Origin: Kribbella voronezhensis
GTDB lineage: Bacteria > Actinomycetota > Actinomycetes > Propionibacteriales > Kribbellaceae
DNA length: 64,000 bases
Reading direction: 5' to 3'
Assembly (NCBI RefSeq): GCF_004365175.1
Contig: NZ_SOCE01000001.1
Location: forward strand, 1 to 64,000
Position 1 is the stretch's first letter; each line of letters starts with the position of its first letter. The notes beneath the pieces were generated by a model. The model worked only from the letters and a program-made list of their open reading frames with translations, was not told the DNA's origin and did no database searches. A program made the translations under genes and the position numbers. This document shows positions 26,318 through 35,382 of the stretch, one piece after another.

Positions 26318-26836
26318 GGAGTCCTTGCCGGACGTCGGGTGCGGGTCCTGGTCGAGCTCCGGGTACTGGTGGCTGAACGGGTCGCCGACCGGATAGACGA
26401 CGGCGGTGGCGCCGTCGATCGACATCACCTCGACGCGCGTGCCGGGCGGGAAGGTGGAGACCTCGTCGTACGGGCGGGCGGTCCACAGCTCGCCGTTGAG
26501 CTTGATCGAGCCGCCGCCGTCGGGGTGGATCTCCTTCACCACCACGCCGGTACGGCCGATGACGTGCGCCGAGCCGGTCTTCAGCTCGCCGCTGTGATGC
26601 AGTTTGCGGACCAGCAGCGGGCGGATCGCGGCCAGCATGGCGGCCGAGGTGATCAGGCCGATGACGATCTGCAGCCAGAGCAGATGCGGGAACAAGGCTC
26701 CTACGCCGGCCGCCGTGATCGCCCCCGCGGCGAGCATCAGCAAGGTGAAGTCGAGCGAGGCGAGCTCGGCCAGACCGAGTACGACGGCGATCCCGAGCCA
26801 GGCCGCCCACACGTTGTCCCGCAGCCAATCCATCAT
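26300..26836 (-). CDS. NfeD family membrane protein
   Basis: 178 residues: three membrane helices in the first 75 residues (AAWLGIAVVLGLAELA, FTLLMLAAGAITAAGVGAL, LWLQIVIGLITSAAMLAA), then an OB-fold NfeD domain (about 85-150) with IGRTGVVVKEI, SIKLNGELWTARP and GTRVEVMSIDGATAVVYP. NfeD proteins usually work with flotillin/stomatin-like proteins; none is adjacent here. The C-terminal tail lies in the tandem repeat. Confidence 0.88.
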   Translation of the reverse strand: MMDWLRDNVWAAWLGIAVVLGLAELASLDFTLLMLAAGAITAAGVGALFPHLLWLQIVIGLITSAAMLAAIRPLLVRKLHHSGELKTGSAHVIGRTGVVVKEIHPDGGGSIKLNGELWTARPYDEVSTFPPGTRVEVMSIDGATAVVYPVGDPFSHQYPELDQDPHPTSGKDSEPPRT

Positions 26837-26946
26837 CTGCCAAGCCTATCCGTCATCGGGCCGTCGGGCAGGCCCGTCGAAGCTCCGACGCAGACCGGGC
26901 CGCCGCGGATTCGTCCCGGCGGCCTCGGCGGAGTGGCCCGGGTGAG

Positions 26947-27729
26947 CTAGAGGGCGCGGGCGAAGTAGCGGCCGTCGGTGTGGGTGAGGCTGAGGGCGAG
27001 GTCGAAGGTGTCGGACAGGTTCTGGTCGGTGAGCGCCTCGTCGATCGGGCCGGCCGCCACGATCCGGCCCTGCTTCAGCAGCAGCGCGTGGGTGAAACCG
27101 GGCGGGATCTCCTCGACGTGATGAGTGACGAGCACCATCGCCGGCGCGCCCTCGGCGGTCGCGATCGCGCTGAGCGAACGGACCAACTGTTCGCGACCCG
27201 TAAGGTCCAGACCCGCGGCCGGCTCGTCGAGCAGCATCAGTTCGGGATCGGTCATCAGTGCGCGGGCGATCTGCACCCGCTTGCGCTCGCCCTCCGACAA
27301 GGTGCCGAACGTGCGCTCGCTGAGGTGCCCGATGCCGAGCTCGGTGAGCAGCACCTTGGCGCGCTGGTGGTCCTGCTCGTCGTACTCCTCACGCCAGCGG
27401 CCGAGGACGGCGTACGAGGCGGAGACGACGACGTCGGAGACGCGCTCCGAGCGGGGCAGCCGATCAGCGAGGGCGGCGCTGGTGAGACCGATCCGGGGCC
27501 GCAGCTCGAACACGTCGACCGCGCCGAGTACTTCGCCGAGCAGCCCGACCACGCCCGTCGTGGGGTGCATCTGGGCCGCGAGGATCTGCAGCATCGTCGT
27601 CTTGCCGGCTCCGTTCGGGCCGATCACGACCCACCGGTCGGTCTCGTCGATGGACCAGTCGATACCGTCCAGCAGGACCGCATCACCTCGGACGATCGAG
27701 ACGCCGGCCAGCTCCACCACAGCAGTCAT
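26947..27729 (-). CDS. ABC transporter ATP-binding protein, soluble
   Basis: 260 residues from ATG 27729; the longer frame upstream overlaps the divergent promoter region and is not supported. Walker A GPNGAGKTT near residue 40, signature LSEGERKR near 145 (Glu replaces the usual Gly in the third position), Walker B MLLDEPAAGLD and H-loop VTHHVEE. No permease gene is adjacent. The arrangement recalls ModF/YlmA-like orphan ATPases, whose role is unclear. Confidence 0.88.
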   Translation of the reverse strand: MTAVVELAGVSIVRGDAVLLDGIDWSIDETDRWVVIGPNGAGKTTMLQILAAQMHPTTGVVGLLGEVLGAVDVFELRPRIGLTSAALADRLPRSERVSDVVVSASYAVLGRWREEYDEQDHQRAKVLLTELGIGHLSERTFGTLSEGERKRVQIARALMTDPELMLLDEPAAGLDLTGREQLVRSLSAIATAEGAPAMVLVTHHVEEIPPGFTHALLLKQGRIVAAGPIDEALTDQNLSDTFDLALSLTHTDGRYFARAL

Positions 27730-27817
27730 GGCGCAAAACCTACGTGGTCGCCGCCGACGGCCGACGCCGACCCTGGTGGTGTCGTCGTCACCGCCGCCGG
27801 ATGGGAGACTGGACGGC

Positions 27818-28552
27818 GTGCTCACCACTGCCGCCTCGATGCGTTTCACCGTCTGGACGAACGCGATGCTGACCGGTGCCTGCGACCCGGACACCGCGGC
27901 GCACAAGATCCTGGGCGAGGACGTGGGCCATCACGTGGCCGGCTTGGCCGCCCACCCCGCGCCGGCGACCTTGCCGGTCGCGCTCAATCTGCTCCGCGCG
28001 GCCGGCGCGACCCAGGCGCACCTGGCGCTGCCGATCCCCGGCGACCCGATCGGGCTCGCCGGGCCACCGCCGTTCAACGAAGCCGCGCTGGAGACGGGCG
28101 AGGCCGTCGTACTGACCGGGGCCGAGATCGGGCTCGTTCCGGCGTACGTCGGACCCGCGGTGCAGTGGACCGTGTTGCCCGCGGCCAGTCCCCCGCCGGC
28201 CGATTTCGGTGAGGCCGATCGCGGGTTGCGGGCAGCGCTGATCGAGGCGGCCGAGTCGCTGGCGGCGCTCGAAGTGGCGCGGTGGAAGCCCGAGGTCGCC
28301 GACGCGTTGATCGACATCCGCCGGATCGGATCGGGCAAAGGCGACGACCTGGCGCCTGGCTACGAGGCCCGGGCCGTCAAGACCGCTGCCACCGCCCGGC
28401 GTTGCCTGGCGATCGCCGACGCGGCTCTCGAGGACGACGGGGCGGCCGTCACCGGCGCCGAGGCCGATGCGCGTCGTCGTGCGTTGCTCGACCTGGCGGC
28501 CGCGGCCCGGCGGGCCCTCGTTGCGGCATGTGGACCGCCCACCTCCCGTTAA
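27818..28552 (+). CDS. Conserved-looking hypothetical protein upstream of serB
   Basis: 244 residues, GTG 27818 with GGGAG about 10 bases upstream; a longer frame runs backwards into the divergent ABC gene and is a shadow. The protein is Ala/Leu-rich with no membrane segment: early RFTVWTNAMLTGACDP, middle GAEIGLVPAYVGPAVQWTVLPA, then a long helical C-terminal half including RWKPEVADALIDIRRI. I recognise no domain. It lies 27 bases before serB and may be co-transcribed. Confidence 0.75.
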   Translation: MLTTAASMRFTVWTNAMLTGACDPDTAAHKILGEDVGHHVAGLAAHPAPATLPVALNLLRAAGATQAHLALPIPGDPIGLAGPPPFNEAALETGEAVVLTGAEIGLVPAYVGPAVQWTVLPAASPPPADFGEADRGLRAALIEAAESLAALEVARWKPEVADALIDIRRIGSGKGDDLAPGYEARAVKTAATARRCLAIADAALEDDGAAVTGAEADARRRALLDLAAAARRALVAACGPPTSR

Positions 28553-28579
28553 CCGGGTTTGGGTAGCGTTCACCTCGTC

Positions 28580-29800
28580 ATGACTGGACAGGCTGAGTAC
28601 GACGCGCACCCCATCGACCGCCCAACCCTGCTGGTCACGCTGACCGGCACGGACCGCCCGGGCCTCACTTCCGCCGTACTGTCGATCCTGGCCGGTCGCG
28701 GCCTGGACGTGATCGACGCCGAACAGGTCGTACTGCGGGGCCGCCTCGTGCTCGGGGTCCTGCTGACCGCGCCACGCGATCACAAGGAACTCAAGAAGGA
28801 CCTCAAGGCCCTCGCCGAGAACCTCGACGTCGAGATCGACGTGAAGAAGGGCTTCGGCGACAACGAGCCGCGGCGCAAGGGCCGGACCCAGGTGACCGTG
28901 ATCGGCAGCCCGCTGACCGCCCAGGGCTTCGCCGCGATCGCCGGCCGGATCGCCGACACCGGCGCCAACATCGACCGGATCAGCCGGATGGCGCGCTACC
29001 CGGTGACGGCGATGGAGATCGCGGTCTCCGGTGCCGATCCGGACTCGCTGCGCGCGGTGCTGGCGCTCGAAGGGGTCAAGCAGGGGCTGGACGTCGCAGT
29101 ACAGGCCGGTGGGCTGTACCGGCGGGCCAAGCGGCTGATCGTGATGGACGTCGACTCGACCCTGATCCAGGGCGAGGTGATCGAGATGCTCGCCGCTCAT
29201 GCCGGCCGGCTGGAAGAGGTTGCCGCGGTCACCGAAAAGGCGATGCGGGGTGAGCTCGACTTCGCCGATTCGCTGCGGCACCGGGTGGCGACGCTCGAAG
29301 GACTGCCCGCGTCGGCGCTGGACGAGGTGTACCAGGCGATCGTGCTCGCGCCGGGCGCGCGGACGCTGGTGCGGACGCTGAAGCGGCTCGGGTACCAGTT
29401 CGCCATCGTCAGCGGCGGGTTCAGCCAGATCACCGACAAGCTGGCGGCCGACCTGGGCATCGACTTCGCCGCGGCCAACGAACTGGAGATCGTCGACGGC
29501 CACCTCACCGGGAAGGTGGTCGGCGACATCGTCGACCGGGCCGGGAAGGCGGCGGCATTGCGGCGGTTCGCGAAGTCCTCCGGTACGCCGTTGTCGCAGA
29601 CCGTGGCGATCGGCGACGGGGCCAACGACCTCGACATGCTGGCGGCGGCCGGGCTCGGGATCGCGTTCAACGCCAAGCCGGTGGTCCGCGCGGCGGCTGA
29701 CACCCACGTCAGCGTGCCCTATCTCGACACCATCCTGTATCTGCTCGGCATCAGCCGCGAAGAGGTCGAGGCCGCCGACGCGGCCAGCAACCCGGCCTGA
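28580..29800 (+). CDS. serB: Phosphoserine phosphatase with ACT domains
   Basis: 406 residues from ATG 28580. Two ACT-type regulatory domains (about 18-90 with TGTDRPGLTSAVLSILAGRG, and 100-175) precede a HAD phosphatase domain: motif I DVDSTLIQGE near 190, motif II IVSGGFSQ, motif III Lys and motif IV IGDGANDLDML. The enzyme makes serine from phosphoserine in the cytoplasm; the ACT domains likely sense serine, as in mycobacterial SerB2-type enzymes. Confidence 0.94.
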   Translation: MTGQAEYDAHPIDRPTLLVTLTGTDRPGLTSAVLSILAGRGLDVIDAEQVVLRGRLVLGVLLTAPRDHKELKKDLKALAENLDVEIDVKKGFGDNEPRRKGRTQVTVIGSPLTAQGFAAIAGRIADTGANIDRISRMARYPVTAMEIAVSGADPDSLRAVLALEGVKQGLDVAVQAGGLYRRAKRLIVMDVDSTLIQGEVIEMLAAHAGRLEEVAAVTEKAMRGELDFADSLRHRVATLEGLPASALDEVYQAIVLAPGARTLVRTLKRLGYQFAIVSGGFSQITDKLAADLGIDFAAANELEIVDGHLTGKVVGDIVDRAGKAAALRRFAKSSGTPLSQTVAIGDGANDLDMLAAAGLGIAFNAKPVVRAAADTHVSVPYLDTILYLLGISREEVEAADAASNPA

Positions 29801-29842
29801 ACTCGTTTGCCCGCAGCGGTGCCGGGCGGCGAAGATCGGGGC

Positions 29843-30760
29843 ATGCCTGTTCCTGTGGTGCTACCGGCCGGATTCAGCAGTCGAGCGGCGACCGACGCGG
29901 ATGTCGAAGCGATCCACGAACTGGTCGCCGCGACCGAACGCGAACTTCACGGCGAGGCCGAGACCGCGCCCGACGGGATCAAGGCGGTGCTGTCCCGGCC
30001 GGGGTTCGACCCGGCGGTGGACTCGGTCGTCGTCCACGACGTCGACGGCCGGCTGGCGGCCTGGGCGTGGCTGAACCGGGGCAAGCGAGCACAGATCGAT
30101 GTCGATCCGGGCCATCGCGGGCTCGGCATCGGCACGGCCCTGCTGGACTGGGCCGAGGCGCGCGCCGTGGAGGTCGGGACGACCGACTGGATCGCGCAGG
30201 CTGTCGACGACAAGGACCAGGCCGGCGTCGACCTGGTCCGCGCCCGCGGGTACGACGTACTGGCGGTGAACTGGCAGCTCGAGCTGCCGATGGACTCCGA
30301 GCCGGTGATCCCGGCGCTGCCCGAGGGGCTCACGGTCCGGCCCTTCGCTGCTGGTGACGCGGCGGCGGCCCATCTGCTGATCGAGGACGCCTTCGACGAG
30401 TGGCAGCCGCGGCGCAAGTCGTACGAGGAGTGGGCCGCGATGATGATCGAGCGCTCCAGCTTCGCCCCCGAGCGGTCGCCGTTGATCTTCGCCGGCGACG
30501 AACTGGTCGGTGCGGCGCTCTGCCTGGACCTCCCCGACACCGACGAGGGCTACATCGAGCAACTCGCCGTACGCCGTGACCACCGCGGCAAGGGCCTCGC
30601 CAGAACGCTCCTCGCCGTCGCCCGCCACGGCTTCTACCGCCGCGGCAAACGCAACCTCACCCTCTGGACCCACTCCGACACCGGCGCCCTCGCCATGTAC
30701 GAACGCCTGGGCATGACCGTCCGCCGCAGCACCACGATGTACCGCGGCGGTCCGTTCTGA
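29843..30760 (+). CDS. Double-GNAT N-acetyltransferase
   Basis: 305 residues from ATG 29843. Two GNAT folds in tandem: the first has the acetyl-CoA loop VDPGHRGLGIGTALLDW near 90-106, the second RRDHRGKGLARTLLAVA near 240-256 and the typical ALAMYERLGM ending. The layout resembles mycothiol synthase MshD, but the substrate cannot be assigned from this and the match is only at fold level. It follows serB on the same strand by 42 bases. Confidence 0.85.
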   Translation: MPVPVVLPAGFSSRAATDADVEAIHELVAATERELHGEAETAPDGIKAVLSRPGFDPAVDSVVVHDVDGRLAAWAWLNRGKRAQIDVDPGHRGLGIGTALLDWAEARAVEVGTTDWIAQAVDDKDQAGVDLVRARGYDVLAVNWQLELPMDSEPVIPALPEGLTVRPFAAGDAAAAHLLIEDAFDEWQPRRKSYEEWAAMMIERSSFAPERSPLIFAGDELVGAALCLDLPDTDEGYIEQLAVRRDHRGKGLARTLLAVARHGFYRRGKRNLTLWTHSDTGALAMYERLGMTVRRSTTMYRGGPF

Positions 30761-30802
30761 GATCCAGGATGCACAGCTGACGTGCCCGGCGTGATCAGTG
30801 CC

Positions 30803-32383
30803 TCAGAGTTGGGCGCTGGTGGTGATGTAGGTGGGTTGGTTCTTCCACCAGGTGGCGGCGGCGCGGGCCGCCAAGGGGGTGGTGGGGTCAGTCTTCAGGC
30901 GCTGAAGTGGGGTTTGGCTTCCGGTGACGCCGGCGCTGTAGGCGAGGCCGCGGAGGGCTGCGAGGCTGGTCGGGCTTTTGCTTCGGTGCCAGTCGGCCAG
31001 GTGTTTACTGATAGCGCTGTCCCACCAGGAGGCCGGTGGGACAGGGGTGAAGTGGCCGATGGCGTAGGCGGCGACCGAGACGGTCGGGCCGGGCAGGCCA
31101 TCGGCCAGAACAATGCGTTCGATCAGGCTGCGCTCCGGACTGCCGCCCACCATACGGAGTGCGGACAGCAGAGTGCCGGACCGCTCAGGGTCGCCGGTGA
31201 GAGTCCGGCCGCGCCTGAGTTCCGACGACAGGGCTTGAGCGATCCCCGAGCGATAGGGACTGGCGGCGATCAGCATGGAGACCTCCAGCCGGGCTTCCTC
31301 GGACGGGTCGAACAGTAACTCCTCGACCAACTGCGGAAACACGTCATCGGTGAAGGTCTCCGGAGCGGTCGCCAGCGCCGCCGCGGCCGCATGCGCGACG
31401 CGCTGAGCCACCAGGGAAACAGGTCCCCGCAGGCTGTACTGCCGACCGGCGCAACCGATCGCGACCGGCCCGGTCAGGGTCCACAGCGCCTGCAGGATCT
31501 CGTCGGCCATCGACCCGAGTGGGCCACCGGCAGCAGCGATCTCACGGAGCGTCCGGGTGGCTCGACGGCGTTGATCCGGGTTGAGCTGCTTCAGGGTGGC
31601 GGCCTCGAACAGTGCGGACAAAGTGCCCCACAGCGCGCGATCATCGGTCGGATTCGTCAACTGCCGCAAGAGAACGGAGATCGAGTCGCGGTGATTGCTG
31701 TGCCCCAGCGCGGCCATGGTCGAGATCATCACCTGGTTGTCGCGATCGGCCGCGGCGACCGCGCAGGCGTCGATCAGCTCGCCCTGCGCCGCTGGGTGAG
31801 CCAGCAGCCGGTTCACCGCTTCGAACCGCTGTAGCCACGCCTGCCCACAGGCGACGAGCATCTCGGCGAGCAGGCGTTGCGCGATCTCCCGCCAGGCGCG
31901 GCCAGGCAGGTACGCCGCCGGTCTCGTCGCCAGCAGTTCGGTGAGGTCGTCCCAGTCGCAGCCGGTCATGACGGCCGGAGCGCAGACCCGATCGAGGTAG
32001 GCGTCCAGCCGTCGATCGAGAGTCCGGGGCTCGACCTGATGATCGCGGGCCAGCGCCGGAGCCGACTCGATCATCGGGCGGTTCGCCCGCAGCTCGTAGT
32101 CGAAGGCGGCCACGAGCCGGCCGGGGGCGAGCTCCAGCAACTCCTCGTACCGCCGGACGGCTGAATGCGGTATCGCCGAGCTGCCGGCTTCCCAGCGATA
32201 GATGGTCGACGGGTTGATCGATCGCGGATCGGGTCCGCTCGGCCAGGCGGCGGCGAACTTGGTCCGCACCGTGAACTCGTGCCGGCTGCCGAGCAAACGA
32301 TTGACCCGCAGCAACCACGCGAGCCGATGGCGCAGTGTCAGTCTTCGCGTCGGCGCTGATCCTGCGGATCGGTCCGTCGGCAT
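30803..32383 (-). CDS. HTH regulator with HEAT-like helical C-terminus
   Basis: 526 residues. The N-terminal 100 residues contain an XRE-like helix-turn-helix (INPSTIYRWEAGSSAIPHSAVRRYEELL). The rest is helical and repetitive, with segments such as MISTMAALGHSNHRDSISVLLRQL, ARLEVSMLIAASPYRSGIAQALSSEL and VSVAAYAIGHF, suggesting HEAT-like repeats for protein contacts. No ligand or target is known. It is divergent from the membrane protein gene at 32580, across a 196-base region with two inverted repeats, and could control it and itself. Confidence 0.75.
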   Translation of the reverse strand: MPTDRSAGSAPTRRLTLRHRLAWLLRVNRLLGSRHEFTVRTKFAAAWPSGPDPRSINPSTIYRWEAGSSAIPHSAVRRYEELLELAPGRLVAAFDYELRANRPMIESAPALARDHQVEPRTLDRRLDAYLDRVCAPAVMTGCDWDDLTELLATRPAAYLPGRAWREIAQRLLAEMLVACGQAWLQRFEAVNRLLAHPAAQGELIDACAVAAADRDNQVMISTMAALGHSNHRDSISVLLRQLTNPTDDRALWGTLSALFEAATLKQLNPDQRRRATRTLREIAAAGGPLGSMADEILQALWTLTGPVAIGCAGRQYSLRGPVSLVAQRVAHAAAAALATAPETFTDDVFPQLVEELLFDPSEEARLEVSMLIAASPYRSGIAQALSSELRRGRTLTGDPERSGTLLSALRMVGGSPERSLIERIVLADGLPGPTVSVAAYAIGHFTPVPPASWWDSAISKHLADWHRSKSPTSLAALRGLAYSAGVTGSQTPLQRLKTDPTTPLAARAAATWWKNQPTYITTSAQL

Positions 32384-32443
32384 AGAGGCCCCCCTCGTGA
32401 ACCAGCCCTAGGACTAGCACGTCCGGTGACTTTCTGCAACGGA

Positions 32444-32471
32444 TTGTGCGCAGCGGACCGCCCACGCACAA
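32444..32471. promoter_or_regulatory. Inverted repeat in divergent region
   Basis: TTGTGCG (32444-32450) and CGCACAA (32465-32471) form 7-bp arms 14 bases apart, between the HTH-HEAT gene and the membrane-protein gene. It is a candidate operator for the HTH protein; this is inference from position. Confidence 0.3.
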
Positions 32472-32516
32472 CCGCGCCGCCTGGTCCGTCGGCAGCAGCA
32501 AGCTGGGCTCGGGGGA

Positions 32517-32550
32517 GGCAAGGCAGGTCCCGCCGATGGCCTGCCTTGCC
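32517..32550 (+). promoter_or_regulatory. Hairpin/operator before the membrane-protein gene
   Basis: Perfect 11-bp arms GGCAAGGCAGG (32517-32527) and CCTGCCTTGCC (32540-32550) with a 12-base loop, ending 29 bases before the ATG at 32580. It may be a leader hairpin or a second operator for the divergent HTH protein. Confidence 0.45.
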
Positions 32551-32579
32551 AACTGTTCACAAGCAGAGATGGGGTCGGA

Positions 32580-33362
32580 ATGGATCTGGTGGTTGGCTTT
32601 CTCGTCGCCTGGGCGGCCGGAAAAGCACGGCGGGTGCTGAAGGTCGTCGACGGGTTGACCGACGATGCGCTGGACGCGGCGGGCGAACGGGTCTGGAAGG
32701 TGGTGGCGCCCAAGCTGGGTGTCGATCCGTCGATCCAGCGGCTCACCGCCGAGGCCCGCGATCTGGGCGACGCGACGGTGGGCACCCGCGCGGACGCAGT
32801 ACGGGCCCTGCAAGCGGCAGCGGCTGCTGACCCGGGCTTCGAGGCACAACTGAAGGCCGCGTTGCCCGCGGTGCAGCACGCCCACAGCGGACCGTCGAAT
32901 TCCGGTGTCATCGCGTCGGGTAACACAGTCGGCCGCGACATGAAGATCGACAACAGCAGCACGTTCGTCAACAAGGTCCGCCAGAACCCGTTCTACGCGA
33001 TCCTCGCACTGGCCGCACTCGCGTTCGTGGTCTGGGGGCTCTCGTCAGCACTCGGCGGGCCGGCCAAGGCCGACGCGAGCACGGTCTTCGGCAACTGGAC
33101 CGCCTCCGACGGTACGGGCAACAAGTCCTTCAGCTCGAACGGTCAATGTGACGGCGTCTTCTACGACAACGGCAAGCCGCTCGACATCGGTGGGCCGATG
33201 TCCTGCGCCCTGTCCGAGAAGCCGGACAGCAGCGGCTTCTACACCCTCCGAGTGACCCAGAGCATGAACAAAGCCACCTACAAACTGCGCTTCGACTCGA
33301 CCGACCACGCCACGGTCTTCGACTCGGCCGGCCGAAAACTCTACGAACTCGAGCGGTTCTGA
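32580..33362 (+). CDS. Membrane protein with Asn/Gly motif, possible signalling partner
   Basis: 260 residues, ATG 32580. The N-terminal part (1-95) is helical and Ala-rich, like the N-terminal regions of actinobacterial effector-associated proteins. At about 104-122 lies NSGVIASGNTVGRDMKID, an Asn/Gly-rich stretch similar in style to bacterial amyloid-signalling sequences. One membrane helix follows (about 137-158, YAILALAALAFVVWGL), then an exported domain (from 163) with a Cys pair (NGQCDG, MSCALSE) and beta-rich sequence ending in LYELERF. Function unknown; the amyloid reading is a hypothesis. Confidence 0.75.
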   Translation: MDLVVGFLVAWAAGKARRVLKVVDGLTDDALDAAGERVWKVVAPKLGVDPSIQRLTAEARDLGDATVGTRADAVRALQAAAAADPGFEAQLKAALPAVQHAHSGPSNSGVIASGNTVGRDMKIDNSSTFVNKVRQNPFYAILALAALAFVVWGLSSALGGPAKADASTVFGNWTASDGTGNKSFSSNGQCDGVFYDNGKPLDIGGPMSCALSEKPDSSGFYTLRVTQSMNKATYKLRFDSTDHATVFDSAGRKLYELERF

Positions 33363-33371
33363 TCGCCGTCA

Positions 33372-33399
33372 CCAAGAGCACCGTGCAGGTGCTACTTGG
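33372..33399. terminator. Hairpin between convergent genes
   Basis: CCAAGAGCACC (33372-33382) pairs with GGTGCTACTTGG (33388-33399) with one bulged base and a 5-base loop. The 3' arm covers the stop codon of the convergent lipoprotein gene. No T-run follows, so it is a weak terminator candidate. Confidence 0.5.
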
Positions 33400-34150
33400 C
33401 GACCTTGTCGATGGGCGGTGCGGCGATGACTACCGGGGTGCCGAAGTTGGTGAAGGTGGAGGTGCCGGTGTCTTCGCCGAGGGTGTAGTCGATCTTGCGG
33501 GGTAGCGAGTCGGCGTCGAGGAGGACCTTGGCGGTCAGTGTGGTGGTCTTGTTCTTCGCGAGGCTCTCGGCGGTGACGGAGTCGCCGAAGGCCTTCGCCT
33601 GGGCCGCCTTCTGCAGGTCGATGGTCAAGTTGTACTGCGTTGTCGCCACACCGTTCACCGCCGGTCCCGCCGCTGTTGTGAACTGGGTGGCGTAAGAAGA
33701 GCCCGCGAGGAACTGCTGCGGCTGGGCCTGCCAGGCGATCAGCTGGATCATCGCTCCGGTCAGAGCGTCGACGCCCGTCTTCTTGGCGTCGTGCTTGACC
33801 CACTGCGGGCCGTCCGAGATGCCCTTGCCCTGGCCGTAGAGCTGGCCACCGGCACCCAGCACGGTCATCCCGTCGGCGGTGACCACGAACTCCGGTGTGG
33901 AGCCGGTCAGCTTCACGTCAGCGGTCAGCGTGCTCGGATCCGCGCCGGCGGTCGTCGACACGACTCGGAAGGTGCCCTTCTTGAGGAGCGCCTCCTGGAC
34001 CTTCTTGCCGAGGTCCGCCTGGGTGAGTGTGGTTGTCGCCGCAGCGGTCGAAGCCGCGGCTGCCTGGGTTCCGGGCGCCGGGGTGTTGCCGCACGCGGCC
34101 AGGACGACGACCGCACCGGTGACCGCCAGCGACATCATGATTCTCTTCAC
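33392..34150 (-). CDS. LppX/LprAFG-like lipoprotein
   Basis: 252 residues with signal and lipobox VVLAACG at about 16-22, hence a lipid-anchored surface protein. The mature domain (TLTQADLGKKVQEALLKKG, ADVKLTGSTPEFVVTADG, QLYGQGKGISDGPQWVKHD) has the look of the LppX/LprAFG family, whose hydrophobic cavity carries lipids to the outer layers in mycobacteria. In non-mycolate actinobacteria its cargo is unknown. Assignment by pattern only. Confidence 0.75.
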   Translation of the reverse strand: MKRIMMSLAVTGAVVVLAACGNTPAPGTQAAAASTAAATTTLTQADLGKKVQEALLKKGTFRVVSTTAGADPSTLTADVKLTGSTPEFVVTADGMTVLGAGGQLYGQGKGISDGPQWVKHDAKKTGVDALTGAMIQLIAWQAQPQQFLAGSSYATQFTTAAGPAVNGVATTQYNLTIDLQKAAQAKAFGDSVTAESLAKNKTTTLTAKVLLDADSLPRKIDYTLGEDTGTSTFTNFGTPVVIAAPPIDKVAK

Positions 34151-34251
34151 AGCGCGGATGATGACACGAGCAGGCGGTCATCGCGAGATTCTTTGCCACC
34201 TCTTGCAAGATGCAGGCCGGCCGAACGCCTCCGACCGCCTATTCTTCGGCT

Positions 34252-35382
34252 ATGTCAGAACAGCAGGGTGGGGTGAATGGTGGCGGGCCGGGTGCCCTGT
34301 TCGCCATCGGTGGCGCCGAGGACAAGCTCAAGAAGCGCATGGTGCTGCAGGAGTTCGTCGAGGCGGCCGGTGGATCGAAGGCCCGGATCGTCGTCGTGCC
34401 GACGGCGTCCGCGCTCGGCCCGGACGTGGTCGACGTGTACTCCGCGCTGTTCGCCGCCCTCGGTGCGGCCAGTGTGGTCGGGGTCCGGCCGGAGAACCGC
34501 GAGGACGCCGACGACCCCGCCTTCATCGAGCCGGTGACCGAGGCGACCGGCATCTTCATGACCGGTGGCAACCAGTTGAAGCTGAGCGGTGTCGTCACCG
34601 GTACGGCGTTCGGCCGCGCGGTCACCGAAGCGCATGCCCGCGGCGCCGCCGTCGGCGGAACCTCGGCCGGCGCGAGCATCCTGGCCGAGCACATGATCGC
34701 CTTCGGCCGGTCCGGGGCAACCCCGCGACAGCGGATGAGCCAGCTCGCCGGTGGGCTCGGCCTGGTGCAGGGCGCGATCGTGGACCAGCACTTCGCCCAG
34801 CGCAACCGGTACGGGCGATTGCTGTCGCTGGTTGCCCAGTCCCCCGGCCTGCTCGGGATCGGGGTGGACGAGGACACGGCCGCCGTCGTACGAGGGTCTC
34901 ACCTCGAGGTTGTCGGCCGTGGTGCCGTGACGATCTTCGACGGCAGCCGGATCACGTCGAACGCGCACTACGCGAAGCGGTCCGAAGCAATCCTGGCGTC
35001 CGGGGTCGTCCTGCACGTGCTTCCGGCCACGGCCACCTTCGACCTGAAGGCGCGCGCGCTGTTGTCGTACGGGCCGCAGCCGCCGGCCGAGGAGCTCGCC
35101 TCGATCGAGGCAGCGGAGGCCGACCTGCGAGCGCTGGCGAAGGAGATCGCCGCTGAGGGAGCGGGACCGGCGTACTACGCCGAGCGCAAGCGCCGGGCGG
35201 GCCGGCGTACGGCCAGGACGGCGAATGCCGGCGAAGCGGTTGGGGAACCGAAGGCGAAGAAGAGGGCTGGTACCTCGGCCGCGGCGGCCCGGTCCAGACC
35301 GGAGGCGACCGAGCCACTGAGCGCGGGCGCCGAACTCAGCACGCCAGACTCCGAGCCACAACCAGACAGTGGGACCGTATGA
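34252..35382 (+). CDS. cphB: Cyanophycinase
   Basis: 376 residues from ATG 34252. The peptidase S51 fold is recognised from ALFAIGGAEDKL, the GIFMTGGNQLKLSG segment and the nucleophile motif GGTSAGAS with Ser near 139. The enzyme cuts the multi-L-arginyl-poly-aspartate polymer into beta-Asp-Arg dipeptides in the cytoplasm. The last 70-80 residues are Ala/Arg/Lys/Glu-rich and low-complexity, beyond the usual family end. The gene overlaps cphA by 4 bases (ATGA), so degradation and synthesis enzymes are made together. Confidence 0.92.
   Translation: MSEQQGGVNGGGPGALFAIGGAEDKLKKRMVLQEFVEAAGGSKARIVVVPTASALGPDVVDVYSALFAALGAASVVGVRPENREDADDPAFIEPVTEATGIFMTGGNQLKLSGVVTGTAFGRAVTEAHARGAAVGGTSAGASILAEHMIAFGRSGATPRQRMSQLAGGLGLVQGAIVDQHFAQRNRYGRLLSLVAQSPGLLGIGVDEDTAAVVRGSHLEVVGRGAVTIFDGSRITSNAHYAKRSEAILASGVVLHVLPATATFDLKARALLSYGPQPPAEELASIEAAEADLRALAKEIAAEGAGPAYYAERKRRAGRRTARTANAGEAVGEPKAKKRAGTSAAAARSRPEATEPLSAGAELSTPDSEPQPDSGTV

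Noticed and set aside
27788-29707. Long minus-strand frame opposite serB
   Set aside because: Antisense to clear SerB motifs; His/Arg/Gly-rich shadow.
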